From the NCBI GenBank assembly GCA_035771175.1, contig CM069594.1:13020620-13084619 (forward strand): a stretch of DNA of 64,000 nucleotides, read 5' to 3'. Below are positions 1 through 11,544 of the stretch, piece after piece. The notes beneath the pieces were generated by a model. That model made no database searches. It was not told the DNA's origin and worked only from the letters and a program-made list of their open reading frames with translations. Both the position numbers and the translations under genes were made by a program. Within the stretch, counting starts at the first letter, position 1. Each line of letters starts with the position of its first letter. The stretch comes from Paratinospora sagittata. Taxonomy: Eukaryota > Streptophyta > Magnoliopsida > Ranunculales > Menispermaceae.

Positions 1-2010
1 AGTCCAAAATGCAGCATCGTAACATGTCTTCTAAGATTTGGATAAGCCGCTCTGACTGCCCATCAGTCTGAGGGTGGAAGGCTGTGCTGATAGTGATCTT
101 AGAACCCATTCTATTCTGGAAGCTTTTCCAAAAGTTTGATGTGAATCGAGGGTCTCGATCAGAGACGATCGTGAGTGGTATGCCATGAAGGCGTACGATC
201 TCTCTTTCATATAGTTCTGCAAGTTTGGCGGGATTATCCGTGAACTTTATTGGCAAGAAGTGTGCAGACTTTGTAAGTCTGTCAATGATAACCCATATAG
301 CATCTTGCCCTTTATTGGTGCGAGGTAAGGACGTGACAAAATCCATTGCGATGTTCTCCCATTTCCATTCTCCAATAGGTAACGGCTGGAGAAGTCCAGA
401 GGGAAGTCTTCGTTCTGCCTTACTTTCTGGCAAACGAGACATCGAGCGACAAAGTCTGTAATGGCCTTCTTCATTCCAGAAAACCAGAATTGTCGCTTGA
501 CATCCTTGTACATCTTGTCACCCCCAGGATGCATAGCGTACCTCAAACAGTGCATGTTAGTAAGCACTTCTTTACGAACCTCAGGATCGTTCGGTAGGTA
601 GAGACATTTTTTATAGAAAACGGTTCCGTCTCCAGAGACTGACCAATGAGGAAGGTCCTGGCCGCTGAGTAGAAGTTCTCGTTTCTCCATTATCATAGGG
701 TCATTGGCTTGAGTAGCTGAAATCTTTCGAACGAGCTCAGAGTTGGCTGATAATTGAGAGAGTGGTGGTCTTGGTCCTTCGACGTTCAGCTGTAGGTTAA
801 AGTTCTCCAACTCTGTAGCCAACTTCCCCATTTCGTAGTTAAGAGTGCAAGCAACGTAAGATTTTCTACTCAGGGCATCGGCCACAACATTAGCCTTTCC
901 GGGATGGTACTGGAGTTGAAAGTCATAATCTTTCAAGAATTCCAACCATCGTCTTTGGCGGAGGTTAAGGTCTCTCTGAGTGTATATGTACTTAAGACTC
1001 TTGTGATCCGAGAAGACCTCAAACCATTCACCGTATAGGTAATGACGCCATAACTTCAGTGCAAATACGACAGCTGCAAGTTCCAAGTCATGCGTTGGGT
1101 AATTACCCTCATGAATCTTCAGTTGTCTGGATGCATATGCAACCACTTGGCCTTCTTGCATTAGCACCGCACCTAAGCCTTAGAGAGAGGCGTCGGTGTA
1201 TAATGAAAATCCAATTGCATTTCTTGGAGTGATAAGTACAGGTGCTGTCGTGAGGCGTTTCTTCAATTCCTGAAATGATGTTTCACAAGCGGGATTCCAG
1301 ATAAATCGCACGTCTTTTTCGAGTGAGCTTGGTCATAGGTTCAGCAATCTTTGAGAAGTCCTTGATGAAGCGTCTGTAATAGCCAGCAAAACCAAGAAAA
1401 CTCCTAATCTGAGTAACAGTGGTAGGCTGCTTCCAGTTTAAAACTGCTTCAACCTTAGAAGGATCTACCTCAATGCCATTGCCTGAAACCACATGGCCTA
1501 GGAATTGAACTCTCTTTGCCCAAAATTCGCACTTACTCAACTTTGCATACAGTTGGTGGCTTCTCAAGGTCTGGAGGACTATCTTCAAATGTATTTTATG
1601 GTCTTCCTCGGTTGAGGAATATATCAAGATGTCGTCCACAAAAACCACCACAAATCGGTCTAAGTATAACCTGAATATGCGATTCATCAAATCCATGAAT
1701 GCAGCAGGTGCATTTATTAGACCGAACGGCATAATTAAGAACTCGTAACGACCATACCGAGTTCTGAACGCCGTCTTGGTGATATCCGACTCTCAAATCC
1801 GGAGTTGGTGATAACCGGACCGTAAATCAATCTTAGAGAAGTATTTGACATCTCTAAGTTGGTCGAACAAGTCATCGATCCTGGGCAACGGATATCTGTT
1901 CTTGATGGTGACGTTATTCAACTTGCGATAATCGATGCAAAGTCGTAACGAACCATCCTTTTTGCGAACAAACAGAACTGGAGCGCCCCAGGGTGATGAA
2001 CTCTTTCGAC
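1..2010 (-). pseudogene. pol: Element A pol: RT, RNase H and integrase (broken)
   Basis: Reading leftward, this holds RT (about 2010-1290), RNase H (about 1270-780) and the N-terminal part of integrase (from about 570). RT keeps its catalytic motif FVDDILIYS (about 1630-1650). RNase H shows [14 protein letters not shown] and the SDHKSLKYI block, and the connection ends in [11 protein letters not shown]. The frame is broken by a CAA-to-TAA change near 1179 (SLQGLG in element D), by one extra T near 1313-1318, by damage around 1780-1800, and by a deletion of about 65-70 bp near 2006 relative to element E. The integrase runs off the left edge of the window. Confidence 0.85.
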
Positions 2011-2969
2011 ATTTGACATTCTGTATGGTGGAATGGAGATAGGCCCTGTCCCTGGTATGAGGTTGATCTCAAAATCGAATTCCCTAACTAGAGGTAGACC
2101 AGGAAGGTCATTAAGAAAAACTGTTGGGAATTCAGATATGACGGGAACATCATGTACTTCGAGAGGGTATAGTGCTGGTGAGTTGGTTTCATTGCCAAGG
2201 GATAGAGCTCGAAGTTGTGCCTTGAGAAGGGCAACGGTTGATTTGTGTATCCATTGCCTCGTTCCCTGAAGCTCGACCAACTCTCCTGTAGGCAAGGTTA
2301 ACTGAACTTGCTTCTTCATACATTCGATCTTTGCATCCAGTGGTGTTAACCAGTCCATGCCAAGGATGATGTCGAAGTCTTCAAAATCCATCACAAACAG
2401 ATCGGCATATATTATATGTTCTGACATTCGAAGCTCACATCGAGAACACTGCAAGTTGATGTCAGCACCAGATCCGAACGGTGATGTGACATGGAGTGTG
2501 ATGTTTGTGGGTTCAGGATGCAGACCTAAATGTCTTACCAATGCTGATGATATAAAAGAATGCGTAGCACCTGAATCAAACAAAACATGCACCATTGTAT
2601 TGAACAAAGGAAAGGTACCTTCGACGACATTGTTGTCTGGTAGGGGATGTTAAGCGATGGCGAATGCTCGGCCCTGATTCCCTTTAACCCTGGTTCTGCT
2701 GGTTCTGCCTGGGTTGGGCATTAGCAGCAGGTGGTGCTTGTTGGACTGGAATAGACAGAATAGGTTGCTGAAGGTGCGGACAAAGATGTTTTACATGGCC
2801 TTTTTGGCCGCAGTTGAAACATGTCGGATGATACTGCGGATGGTTCTGTTGGCCATGCTGATTGTTCTGCTGGCCATGCTGAATGTGGTGTCGACCACCA
2901 CCTCTGCCATTGCCGTTTAGACGGCCACCTCTTCCATAACGACCTCCGCGGCCATGATTTCCGAAACCC
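2010..2969 (-). pseudogene. Element A protease and C-terminal gag remnant
   Basis: The stretch 2607-1918 encodes a retropepsin-type aspartic protease with the catalytic motif [11 protein letters not shown] (about 2590-2560) and the downstream block [10 protein letters not shown]. To its right is the Gln/Asn/Gly-rich tail of gag, including the region that encodes the CCHC zinc knuckle in element D ([18 protein letters not shown], about 2765-2825). Gag stops abruptly at 2967-2969, where the sequence switches to LTR sequence. The capsid domain and gag start are absent. Confidence 0.82.
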
Positions 2970-4521
2970 GGACGCGCCTAAACCGGCGGTACACTCACTG
3001 ACGGGGCGCGCATTTGGAACAATTACAATGGTAACAACAGAGTGCGCAGCGGAAATACGGTACACACAGTACAAATGTGATTTCATTTAATTCAGAATAC
3101 TTTTGTACATAAAATGGTCAAGGAAACATACTCCCAAAATCCCCAATGAATCATACAAAGGGTACAAAATGTGGGCCCCATAACCTGTACCCAGTCCACC
3201 CTAATTTTCTGTGAAAGATTGGATAATAATAGAGTGAGCTTAACGCGCTCAGTGGGTAAATAGTGCATGAGTATAACAATTAATAAAGCATACTTCAATA
3301 TCAAATATCTTAAATACACATGTGAGCATCATAATCAATAAATATGAATGTATGCATGACACCGTCTCGTAATGGTTTGATGAACGTACATCCCCTGAAT
3401 TCACGTACAGGAACGATGCTCTGGATTCACGTACTGATGTCCCTCCCCGGGTGTAGCCGAGTTCTCATGTACGTCCCTCTCCAGAGAAATGTAATGAATA
3501 GTGAGCAATGCTCCTAACTATTCTATGAGTCATAAACCATATACGTCCCTAGGTGGTGATATGTATGATGCCAATGCATGAACTGGTCTAGTCTACTGGT
3601 CTAGTCTTTCTTGACATTTAGACTGACTTTGGCAACGTCTGGTGATCCTTATTAAGGTCGGTATCACGACGTGCAAGATTAGGACATTCACTTTTACTGT
3701 ATAAGCTGATAGCTTTCAATAAGACCAACTAGATCAGTCCCCAGTTGAGAGGTGAGACACAAGGTCTGCTTAAATACCGATCGCCTAAAGCAGCCCGCTG
3801 CCTCCCGTTTACTATTTAAAGTTACTGAGGAAAAGACCGAGTCTAGTTGAGTCAGATTGACCACAAATCCGGCATTATAACAGTGCAATACATGAATTCA
3901 AAATATACAAGCATAAGTGCGGCAGTATAAACAGTATATGACATAATGCAGTGTAAATGATTAGTAGACATAATAATAATTGAATGTAAACTTTAATAAA
4001 AGTTATGAAACACGCAAACCTATGTTTCGTTCCCCACCTTCAGATAAAAACTTCTTCTTTCAGATCTGGCGCTTTCCTCCGGACAGAACTTCGTTGCACC
4101 ACTTTCAGATCTGGCGCTTTCCTCCGGACAGAACTTTGTTGCACCGCACCGAGAGTCTCGGACAGAGAGTCTCAAAAACTTAGAATGCATGGAAAGGAGA
4201 AAAAATTCACAAGAGAAGGTGATTTGGTGTGAGGAATGAGAAATGAGGAGGTTTCTTATATAGAGATTTTTGCGCCTGAACGTTATGGCATGCGCCTGAA
4301 CGTTATGGCATGCGCCTGTACGTTCTGGCATGCGCCTGTACGTTCTGGCACGCGCCTGAACGTTCTGGCACGCGCCTGAACGTTCTGGCACGCGCCTGAA
4401 CGTTCTGGCACGCGCCTGAACGTTCTGGCACGCGCCTGAACGTTCGGGCGTTGCCCAAATAGTACATTTTTTTTTTTTTTAAATTTTTTTTTTTTTTTTT
4501 TGTGAAATACAGGGTATTACA
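2968..4521 (-). repeat. Element A 5' LTR, missing its last ~14 bp
   Basis: It matches the element D LTR at 57334-58908 along its whole length, but begins at the CCGGACGCG internal to that LTR instead of at TGTCACACCCC. It ends in ...GGGTATTACA at 4521. Read on the minus strand it starts TGTAATACCC. It contains a TATA-like site (forward CTTATATAG, about 4254-4262) and, just upstream of it in transcription sense, a tandem array of 20-bp units. Confidence 0.85.
4271..4450 (-). repeat. 20-bp tandem array in LTR U3 of element A (9 units)
   Basis: Nine consecutive copies of a 20-bp unit with core GCGCCTGAACGTTCTGGCA. Variants carry GTTATGG (units 1-2) or CCTGTACG (units 3-4), and the last reads GAACGTTCGGGCG. 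Each unit holds the palindrome GAACGTTC with an ACGT core. The array lies immediately upstream of the LTR TATA box in transcription sense, so it is in U3. Confidence 0.9.
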
Positions 4522-4989
4522 CAGTTTGCCAGTCGGACGGGCCAGCTTGATCGGGCGCCGGAATAAGAAGGTAACAAGATGTACAGTAAAGAGTTTCTAG
4601 AACTGGAGGAGAATGAGGATTAGTATGAGAATTCCTAAAGGTTGGTAGAGGTAACCTGATACTTTTTCAGGCAGTGTGCCTAGGGCGCCACCCTCCCCTG
4701 GATTGATTGGGAGTCTACCAGTCAGATGGTTCTGTCTGATCTGGACCTAGCGGAGGAAAAGTAGTCGGTGTGCTATAGAGCGGGTTATGAACTAGCGTTT
4801 CTTAGCATTAGGGCTTAGGAAATAAGGATTGAGAAGAGGACTAGCTGACGTGCGAGGGTGTAAACTCCTAGTTGGTGGACTTAGAGTGTTGTTCTTTAGA
4901 CTCATGTCGTGCGTGACAGAGTCTGCAGCCATGCTAGAGTTACGTGACTCGTAACTAAGCTCAAAAATATCGCTATCACTATCTGTCAT
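4522..4989 (-). pseudogene. Element B aORF3: accessory ORF between pol and 3' end
   Basis: The frame starts with ATG at 4989 (MTDSDSDIFELSYES...) and stays open for 65 codons to a TAG at 4792-4794. Beyond that, Pro/Ser-rich coding-like sequence continues in other frames until element A interrupts it at 4521. The N terminus is strongly acidic and Ser-rich. The ATG directly follows a T-rich tract ending in GCATTTTTGCAG, a good 3' splice-site match. The pol stop (TAA, 5091-5093) lies about 100 nt upstream. I do not recognise the protein and see no membrane segment, so it is unlike a classical envelope. Equivalent frames occur in C, D and E. Confidence 0.6.
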
Positions 4990-5090
4990 CTGCAAAAATG
5001 CAAATAGTGGAGCAAGGAGCACATAATAATAAGATGACACAAATAGATATGGAGAAATGAATGATTTATTGTTTATGATGTGATAAAAAA

Positions 5091-6250
5091 TTATACAAAA
5101 AGTTTCAGATATTTTTGTTTGATTTCACTTTCCAATTCCCACGTTGCTTCTTCAATACCCTGGTGTTACCACAGGAATTTAACAATTTGTATGCTTTTAT
5201 TGCGCAAATCTTGTGTCTTAGTATCTAAAATTTGTACAGGTCGCTCCCCGTACCGGTTGCCTTCCTCTACTTCAACTTCAACTAGAGGAATAATGTGAGA
5301 AGGATCGTGATGGTATTTTCAAAGCATGGAGTCGTGAAAAACGCCGTGAATGCGAGACATTGAGGAAGGAAGAGATAATTGGTAGGCGATTTCGCCGATT
5401 CTCTGAATGATTTGAAATGGGCCAATATATCTCGGGGACAACTTCCCCTTAACACAAAAACCCTTAACACCCCTGATGGGTTGAACTTTAAGAAAGGCGG
5501 AGTTGCCAACCTCAAACTCCAGAGGTTTTCATCATTTGTCAGCATAGCTTTTGTGTCTGCTTTGGGCTACTCGAAGTCGTTCCATGACGAGAGAAATCTT
5601 GTCTCTGGTTTCCTTGATGAGTTCAGGTCCAAGCTCTGGTCGGTCTGCCATCCCGATGCTTGCTTGGTAGCTGTTGTTATAAGAGAACTCTGCCAAGTGT
5701 AGATATTTAGCCCATTTGTCGTTGAAGTCCAAGACACAACATCGTAACATGTCCTCCAGAATCTGGATTAAGCATTCTGACTAGCCATTTGTTTGTGGGT
5801 TAAAGATTGCCCTCATGGTAACCCTTGAACCCATTCGAGATTGGAAACTTTGCCAAAATCGTGAAGTGAATTTAGGATCACGATCACAAACAATAGTGAG
5901 GGGAATCCCATGAAGTCTGACAATCTCGTACTCATAGATCATGGCCGGTTTTGCTAGGGTATCAATAGACTTAATAGGTATAAAGTGTGTAGACTTTGTC
6001 AGTCTATCGATGATCACCCAGATGGTGTCTTGCCCCTTTGAGTTTCGAGGCAGTGTTGTGACGAAGTCCATAACAATGTTGTCCCACTTCCATTCTCTAA
6101 TAGGCAAGGGTTGTAGTAGACTGAATGGTAGTCTGCGTTTTGCCTTAACTTGTTAGCAAGTGAGACACTTTGTCACAAAATCTGCAATTGCCTTCTTCAT
6201 TCCTGCGAACCAAAATTGTCTCTTCATATCCCTATACATCTTGTCTCATC
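5091..6250 (-). pseudogene. pol: Element B integrase with chromodomain-like C terminus
   Basis: The integrase core is readable in 6107-5781: WDNIVMDFVTTLPRN carries the first catalytic Asp and IVCDRDPKFTSRFW the second. Further left are the family block QASIGM (5640s), the GPELIKETRDKI segment, and a tail resembling the group II chromodomain, ending KYLKLFV before TAA at 5091-5093. Several stops and frameshifts interrupt it (for example near 5790 and 6155). It would insert element cDNA, with the chromodomain presumably directing it to heterochromatin; this copy is inactive. Confidence 0.8.
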
Positions 6251-7433
6251 CTGGGTGCATGATAAATTTTGATCTGTGGAACTTGGACAACACCTCATGC
6301 CAAAGTTCCGTATCATTTCGTAAGCATAATCGCTTCTTATACCATATTGCACCATCTGGCGACAAAGACCAATGAATAAGAGCCTGGTCTTGGGTTAGGA
6401 ATTCTCCCTTTTCCATAAGATCAGCATCGTTTGTTTGTGCTGCAGTAATCTTCCGAATAAGCTCTGAGTGGGTAGACAGATGAGCAAGTTTAATGGTATC
6501 TGGCTTTTCAACAAGTTGAAGATTGAAATCCTCGATCTTGGCCATCAGTTTGCCAAACTCAAAGTTGACGGAGCATGTCGAGACGTATGGTTTGCGAATG
6601 AGGGCATTGACCACGACATTAGCCTTTCTCGGATGATATTGTAAGTCGAAATTGTAATCTTTGAGGAATTCAAGTCATCGTCTCTATCGAAAGTTCAGAT
6701 CCTTCTGAGTGTAAATATACCATAGACTTTTATGGTCAGAGAATACCTCAAATATTTTACTATAGAGGTAATGTCGCCAAATATTTAGGGCAACAAGCTC
6801 TAGGTCATGAGTGGGGTTGTTGACCTTGTGCAGCTTCAACTGCCTAGAGGCGCAGGCAACAACTATGTCTTTTTGCATTAAGACAACGCCTAAGCCTTGT
6901 AATGAAGCATCAATATAAAGGATAAAATCGATCCCATTCTTTAGGGTGGTGAGAACTGGGGCTGAAGTCAACCACATTTTAAGTTCCTTGAAAGATGACT
7001 CACAAAACTCACTCCAGAAGAAACAAGCGTCCTTTTTTGTTAGTCGGGTGAGTGGTTCTGTTACTTCAGAGAAGTCTTTGACGAAGTGCTTGTAGTACTC
7101 GGCTAACCCTATGAAGCTTTTGATCTAAGTAATGTTTTTCCAATCAAGGACGACTTCGACTTTCAAAGGATCGACTTCTATACCGTTATGTGAGACTACA
7201 TGTCTAAGGAACTTGACCTTAATCATCTAGAATTCGTACTTGCTTAGCTTGGCATAGAGCTAATGTTGTAGGAGAGTGCTGAGCACAATTCGGAGGTGAG
7301 TTTCATGTTGTCCCTCGGTGGGTGAATAGATTAGAATGTCATCAACAAAAATCACGACAAACCGATTGAGGAAAGGTCGGGAAATGCAATGCATTAAGCC
7401 CATGAAGGTCGTTGAGGCATTCGTTAAGCCAAA
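6250..7433 (-). pseudogene. pol: Element B RNase H and C-terminal RT (broken)
   Basis: RNase H is seen at 6977-6684 ([16 protein letters not shown], then [19 protein letters not shown] and [12 protein letters not shown]). The connection to integrase is at 6614-6246. The RT palm is at 7466-7260 with the intact catalytic motif FVDDILIYS. Stops interrupt the frame around 7030-7240. The RT is cut at 7433 by the 1.75 kb insertion and resumes at 9185. Confidence 0.8.
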
Positions 7434-9184
7434 TGATAGCATAAATTTTAATTCGCAAGCGTACAAATATCAAGTTATAGTAATCCCAAGGTGAATTGGG
7501 TATTGTATCCACAGGGATAGTTAAATTTAACTATTAATAATGCCCAAAACTACTAAAGTGTTGATCTTATCTAGGCCAAAAAAACGTGATGATAAAGTGT
7601 GCTAAAAATTGAAATAGCTGAAATTAGAAATTAAACTAACAATTAAATAGAGATTTAGAGAAAATAGATGGTTAAAGATTATTAGAGAGTTGATTTCACT
7701 ATGTTGATCTACATGGGTATCAAAAGATAGTGTTGTTGATTCAATTCTTAAGTTTATAAATCATGAATCCAAAATTGTTTAAACCCTTCTCTCGAATGCA
7801 AATTCAAACATCTATGCTTCAATTTCTAATCACCTCTCTCGAATGTAAATTAACAATTAAAGCATGCATTAAGGCCTAAGATTCAATTTAGATGATTTCA
7901 AAGGGGTTGTAGGTCTCTCGACTCGATACAAACTCCCTAGGTTTCAATTCACTTGTTCAAACTCGAAAACACCTCTCTCGAGTGTAAGAATTCGAATCTA
8001 AATTCATCCAACAAGTTGCAAGCATTAAGTGTGGAGAATTGAAAATAAACAAATCAAATTGCTCAACAACACAAAAATAATGAAAATCAACCCATATGTC
8101 TCAACGTACATTCATCAAACCCTCTAATAGAAATATTTAGTTCATCATCAAAGTCAAGAGTACAAAAGAGAAAAGACATGAATATAATAAGTATGGAACA
8201 AGAAATGAATTTAAAACCCTCTTTTGAGTGTTTCTCCTTCTTCTTCTTCTTTTGAAAAGTTCTGCAACTTGTCTTCTTCTTCAATTTCTTCCTTGCTTCT
8301 TTTTTTCTCTATTCTTTACTCTTTACTCTACTATTACTCTCTACCCTCTTCTAAAGATACTCTCTCCAAAAAATGATCCCGTACTCAAAACCGTAAAAAA
8401 TGAAGTTATAAGCCCTATATGAAAAAGTCCAAAACGTCCCACACTATCTTGCAAGTATCGCTAGTATCGTTGGTAGCACCGCGACGCTTCTTTTGGGTTC
8501 ATAGCGCCGCGGCGCTACCTTACTATTCCTCCCTCTCACATAACGTAACGTCGCGACGCTAACGGGTTAAGCGCCGCGGTGCTCATTCTTGCTCTCTCTC
8601 CCCCGCAATTTTCTCTCTTGGAACGCCGCGATGGGCGTCGTAGCGCTCTGATAAAGTTCAGATTTTTTCTTTGAACGTTGCGATGGGCGCCGCGGTGCCG
8701 AGACAACATGTCTTTTGGTCTTTTCAGTTTCTGGACTTAGCCATTTTTTTGGATTTTTTGTGGCTCTTCCTTTTGCAACATGGTTTCGTCACCATTTGAT
8801 CCACATTCAAAGCTCTTTATTTACCTACAAAACAAAACACAAAACACAAGTAAATGATTTATATTATATGCAAGTGTGTAATAACATGTATAATTCTATA
8901 TGCGCTATGTATAGCTTGTAAAATATTGACAAAATTAATATAAAAAGGATGCAATTGACTTTAGGAAAAATACCTAAAAATCATTATTATTTTCCTAAAC
9001 TAGCCTAATGTATTTTATTCATGAAAATCACTAAAACTAACTTATAAAACTCTTAAAAAATATCTAAATGAACCTAAAACACTAAATGAACTAATTAATG
9101 CAAATAAGTCTAAAAACTAACTCAATGCACCTAAAATCCTATGAAATTAACATGTAAAATACTAATCTAAAACTCAGCTTATCA
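7434..9184. mobile_element. 1.75 kb TGATA...TATCA insertion in element B RT (solo LTR or short non-autonomous element)
   Basis: It begins TGATAGC and ends GCTTATCA, so the ends form a short inverted repeat with TG...CA termini. It is flanked by a perfect 5-bp duplication CCAAA (7429-7433 and 9185-9189). The interior has no convincing gene. The left end carries TTCGCAAGCGTAC followed by a CCACAGGG box. Four CTCTCGA(A/G)TG-type repeats lie at 7790-7990, and a GC-rich set of GCGCCGCGG-type motifs lies at 8460-8700. The size and ends fit a solo LTR, but no partner LTR exists in the window to prove it. Confidence 0.75.
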
Positions 9185-10150
9185 CCAAATGGCATTATAG
9201 TGAATTCATAATGGCCATATCAGGTACGAAAAGCTGTCTTCGGAATGTCAAACTTTTTGATTCTAAGTTGATGATAACCAGATCAATTTTTGCCAATCGA
9301 TCTTTGAGAAGAATCGAGCCCTTTTCAATTGGTTGAACAAATCTTCGATTCAGGGCAAAGGATATCGATTCTTGATTGTTACCTTATTCAGCTTCCTATA
9401 GTCAATGCAGAAACGAAACGATCCATCATTTTTCTTGACAAAGAAGACCGGAGCCCCCCATGGTGACGTACTCTTTTGGATGAACCCTAATCTTTCCAAA
9501 TCCCTTAACTATTTTTAAAGTTCTATTAATTCTACATTTGGCATACGGTTAGGTGAAATGTATATTGGGTCAATTTCATGGATCAGTTTGATTTCAAAAT
9601 CAAACTCTCAAGGTGGAGGAAGTCTAGGTAGATTGATTAAGAATACGGTGGGATACTCACTGACTACAGGGATATTGTGGGTGGTTATTAGGCGTTGTGG
9701 CGCCTTTGAACCATTTTCTTTGGCAATAATTGAGATAGTGCACATGTGGGCCTTTAACAGAGAGACTGCAGAACCATGAATTTGCTTTCGGTTCTCATTG
9801 ATCTTCAGGGTTTCTCTGTTTGGTAAGGTTAGTGTGTCTTTCTTTTTCAGACAATCGATTCAAGCATGTAAAGGACTTAACCAATCCATGCCTAGAATGA
9901 TGTCGAAATCTGTAAAGCTCATTACAAATAGGTCGGCCGATAGAACTCTATCAACCATTTTAAGTTCACATTTTGGACAAATTTTGTTTACTTTAGTGTT
10001 TGGTCCTACAGGTGTGGATACATGAATTGCGATGGTTGGTTCAGTGGAAAGGCCTAATCTCTGAACAATAGCAGTAGATAGGAAAAAATGTGTAAAACCA
10101 GAATTGAACAGAACATGGACTAAAGTATTGAAAAGAGCGAAGGTACCTTT
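9185..10150 (-). pseudogene. pol: Element B N-terminal RT and protease (broken)
   Basis: Sequence after the insertion continues the RT N terminus ([19 protein letters not shown], about 9450-9410; [17 protein letters not shown], about 9390-9360). Further right is a protease remnant in 10124-9860 with FNSGFTHFFLS where intact copies have [11 protein letters not shown]. The Asp-to-Asn and Ala-to-Phe changes at the active site mean it could not work as an aspartic protease. The downstream [13 protein letters not shown] block is preserved. Confidence 0.75.
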
Positions 10151-11544
10151 AACCACATCGTTGTCGGGTCTTTTTTTGCAACAGCATAGGCTCGTCCTTA
10201 TTGTCGTTAGTCTTGGTTCTATTGGGGTCTGGGTGGTTAGGGTTGAGCTGGTTCTGCTTGTCAAACTGGTGCAACTGGGGCTCGAATCTGTTGTGTTGGA
10301 GGTCCCTAGGGACAGAATATTTGGACATGGTTGTATTTGCCACACTGAAAACATATTTTGCTATCTTGGTTCTAGTGCTGTTGAGGAGGTTGATTATTGC
10401 CACCGTCTTTGTGGCCTTTTATTCCATTACGGTCGCCGTCGTGGCCTCTATTGAATTTATTGGAGAAAATTTGTTGGTTCCTGGCTGGAGGTGCTTGACG
10501 AGCATTGGAAGCGAACAAGTGATGAGGCTGTTGGGCTACAATGGCATTTTATACTGTTGGTAGGGCTTTTTCTTTTCATTTTGCTGCCCTGAAGCTGTTG
10601 TCCTCTTCCGTTTGTTGCGCCTCTACTCTTGCTGAAGCTTTTCCTACTCATAAACAGCTTCTCTTCCGTTTGTTGCGCCTCTACTCTTGCTGAAGCTTTT
10701 CCTACTCATAATTCATTGTTTTGTTGATAAGATCTCGGAAATTATTCAACTCCAAAAGGGCAAGAGCCTGTCAAATGTCCGGTCTGAGTCTATTGAAAAA
10801 AATTTCCCCTTGTCTCTTTTTGTGGAAACACTCGTGAGCGAGAAGACTGAGAGTTCGGTAAATTTGGCGGCGTACTCACACACCGTTATTGAACCTTGAT
10901 ATACTTTTGCGAACTCTTGTCTTTTCCTTTGCTTGACTGCACTAGGGAAATACTCATTAATGAAGTGGGCTAAATTCTTGCCATGTTATAGTGGCAATGT
11001 TGATGCGAGGGTCTCACTTGACCATTTTCAACCAACTGCCCGAAGCTTTGACAAGTTGGTAGGTTGTTTAGGGAACACGCCTCTCATCTGGCATTCCCAT
11101 GGCATCCAAAGCCTCCGAGATTCATCGAGCCAATTCTGGGCCTCATTAGGGTCTGGTTTCCTGTCGAAGGTGATTGGTTGCAGTCACTTGTATTTCATTA
11201 TCTGATAGGTCATCTTTTCAGTGTCTGAACTGGCTTCATCCGTCAGAGGTTGTGGAGCTGCTACTTGATGACCAATGACATCCTGGACTATAGACTTCAT
11301 TGTGGATTGCACGTAATCCAAGAAGCCTTTGTAAAGTTGTTCCATGCCAGTTGGCACTGCTACACCCGGGGGAGTAATTGGAGGAGCTTGGCCGACCGAC
11401 GGTGCACCATTTTATGGCACTGGTTGCCTGGTCGGATGCGATGGGTGTAACGCCAGGTCGAGATCGACCGATCTCAAGTGGCAGCAGTTCCTTGGACGCT
11501 TGGGAGGAACTGGGGTCACGGTGACTTCTTGTATGGACGTGCAT
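10150..11544 (-). pseudogene. gag: Element B gag (broken)
   Basis: A degenerate gag reading leftward from ATG at 11544 (MHVHTRSHRDPSSS). Capsid-like blocks are recognisable: ITFDRKPDPNEAQNWLDE (about 11190-11130), INEYFPSAVKQRKRQEFAK (about 10970-10910) and SITVCEYAAKFTELSVFSL (about 10900-10845). A zinc knuckle CFQCGKYNHVQIFCP lies near 10320-10360. It contains a tandem duplication of about 60 bp (10602-10711) plus several stops. Confidence 0.75.
10602..10711. repeat. 60-bp tandem duplication inside element B gag
   Basis: A segment of about 50 bp beginning CTCTTCCGTTTGTTGCGCC and ending CCTACTCATA occurs at 10602-10651 and again, identical, at 10662-10711, giving a 60-bp period. Identity in an otherwise eroded gene indicates a recent replication-slippage event. 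Confidence 0.85.

Larger units (their letters stand above)
1..4521 (-). mobile_element. Element A: truncated Ty3/gypsy chromovirus (Tekay/Del-like)
   Basis: An LTR retrotransposon on the minus strand whose 3' part lies left of the window. From right to left it has a 5' LTR (2968-4521), a gag remnant, protease, RT, RNase H and integrase. Its sequence is very close to element D. The outer LTR end (TTACA at 4517-4521) abuts sequence belonging to the 3' accessory frame of element B, so A inserted into B; the first flanking bases are CAGTT. A large internal deletion fuses gag directly to the LTR, removing the start of gag, the leader, the PBS and the LTR's 3' end. It is therefore a dead copy. Confidence 0.88.

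Noticed and set aside
4020..4391. Minus-strand open frame of similar repeats in the element A LTR
   Set aside because: Same artefact of the shorter tandem array.
7790..7990. CTCTCGAATG repeats considered as a CRISPR-like array
   Set aside because: Irregular spacing, degenerate units, and a plant genomic context within a transposon insertion.
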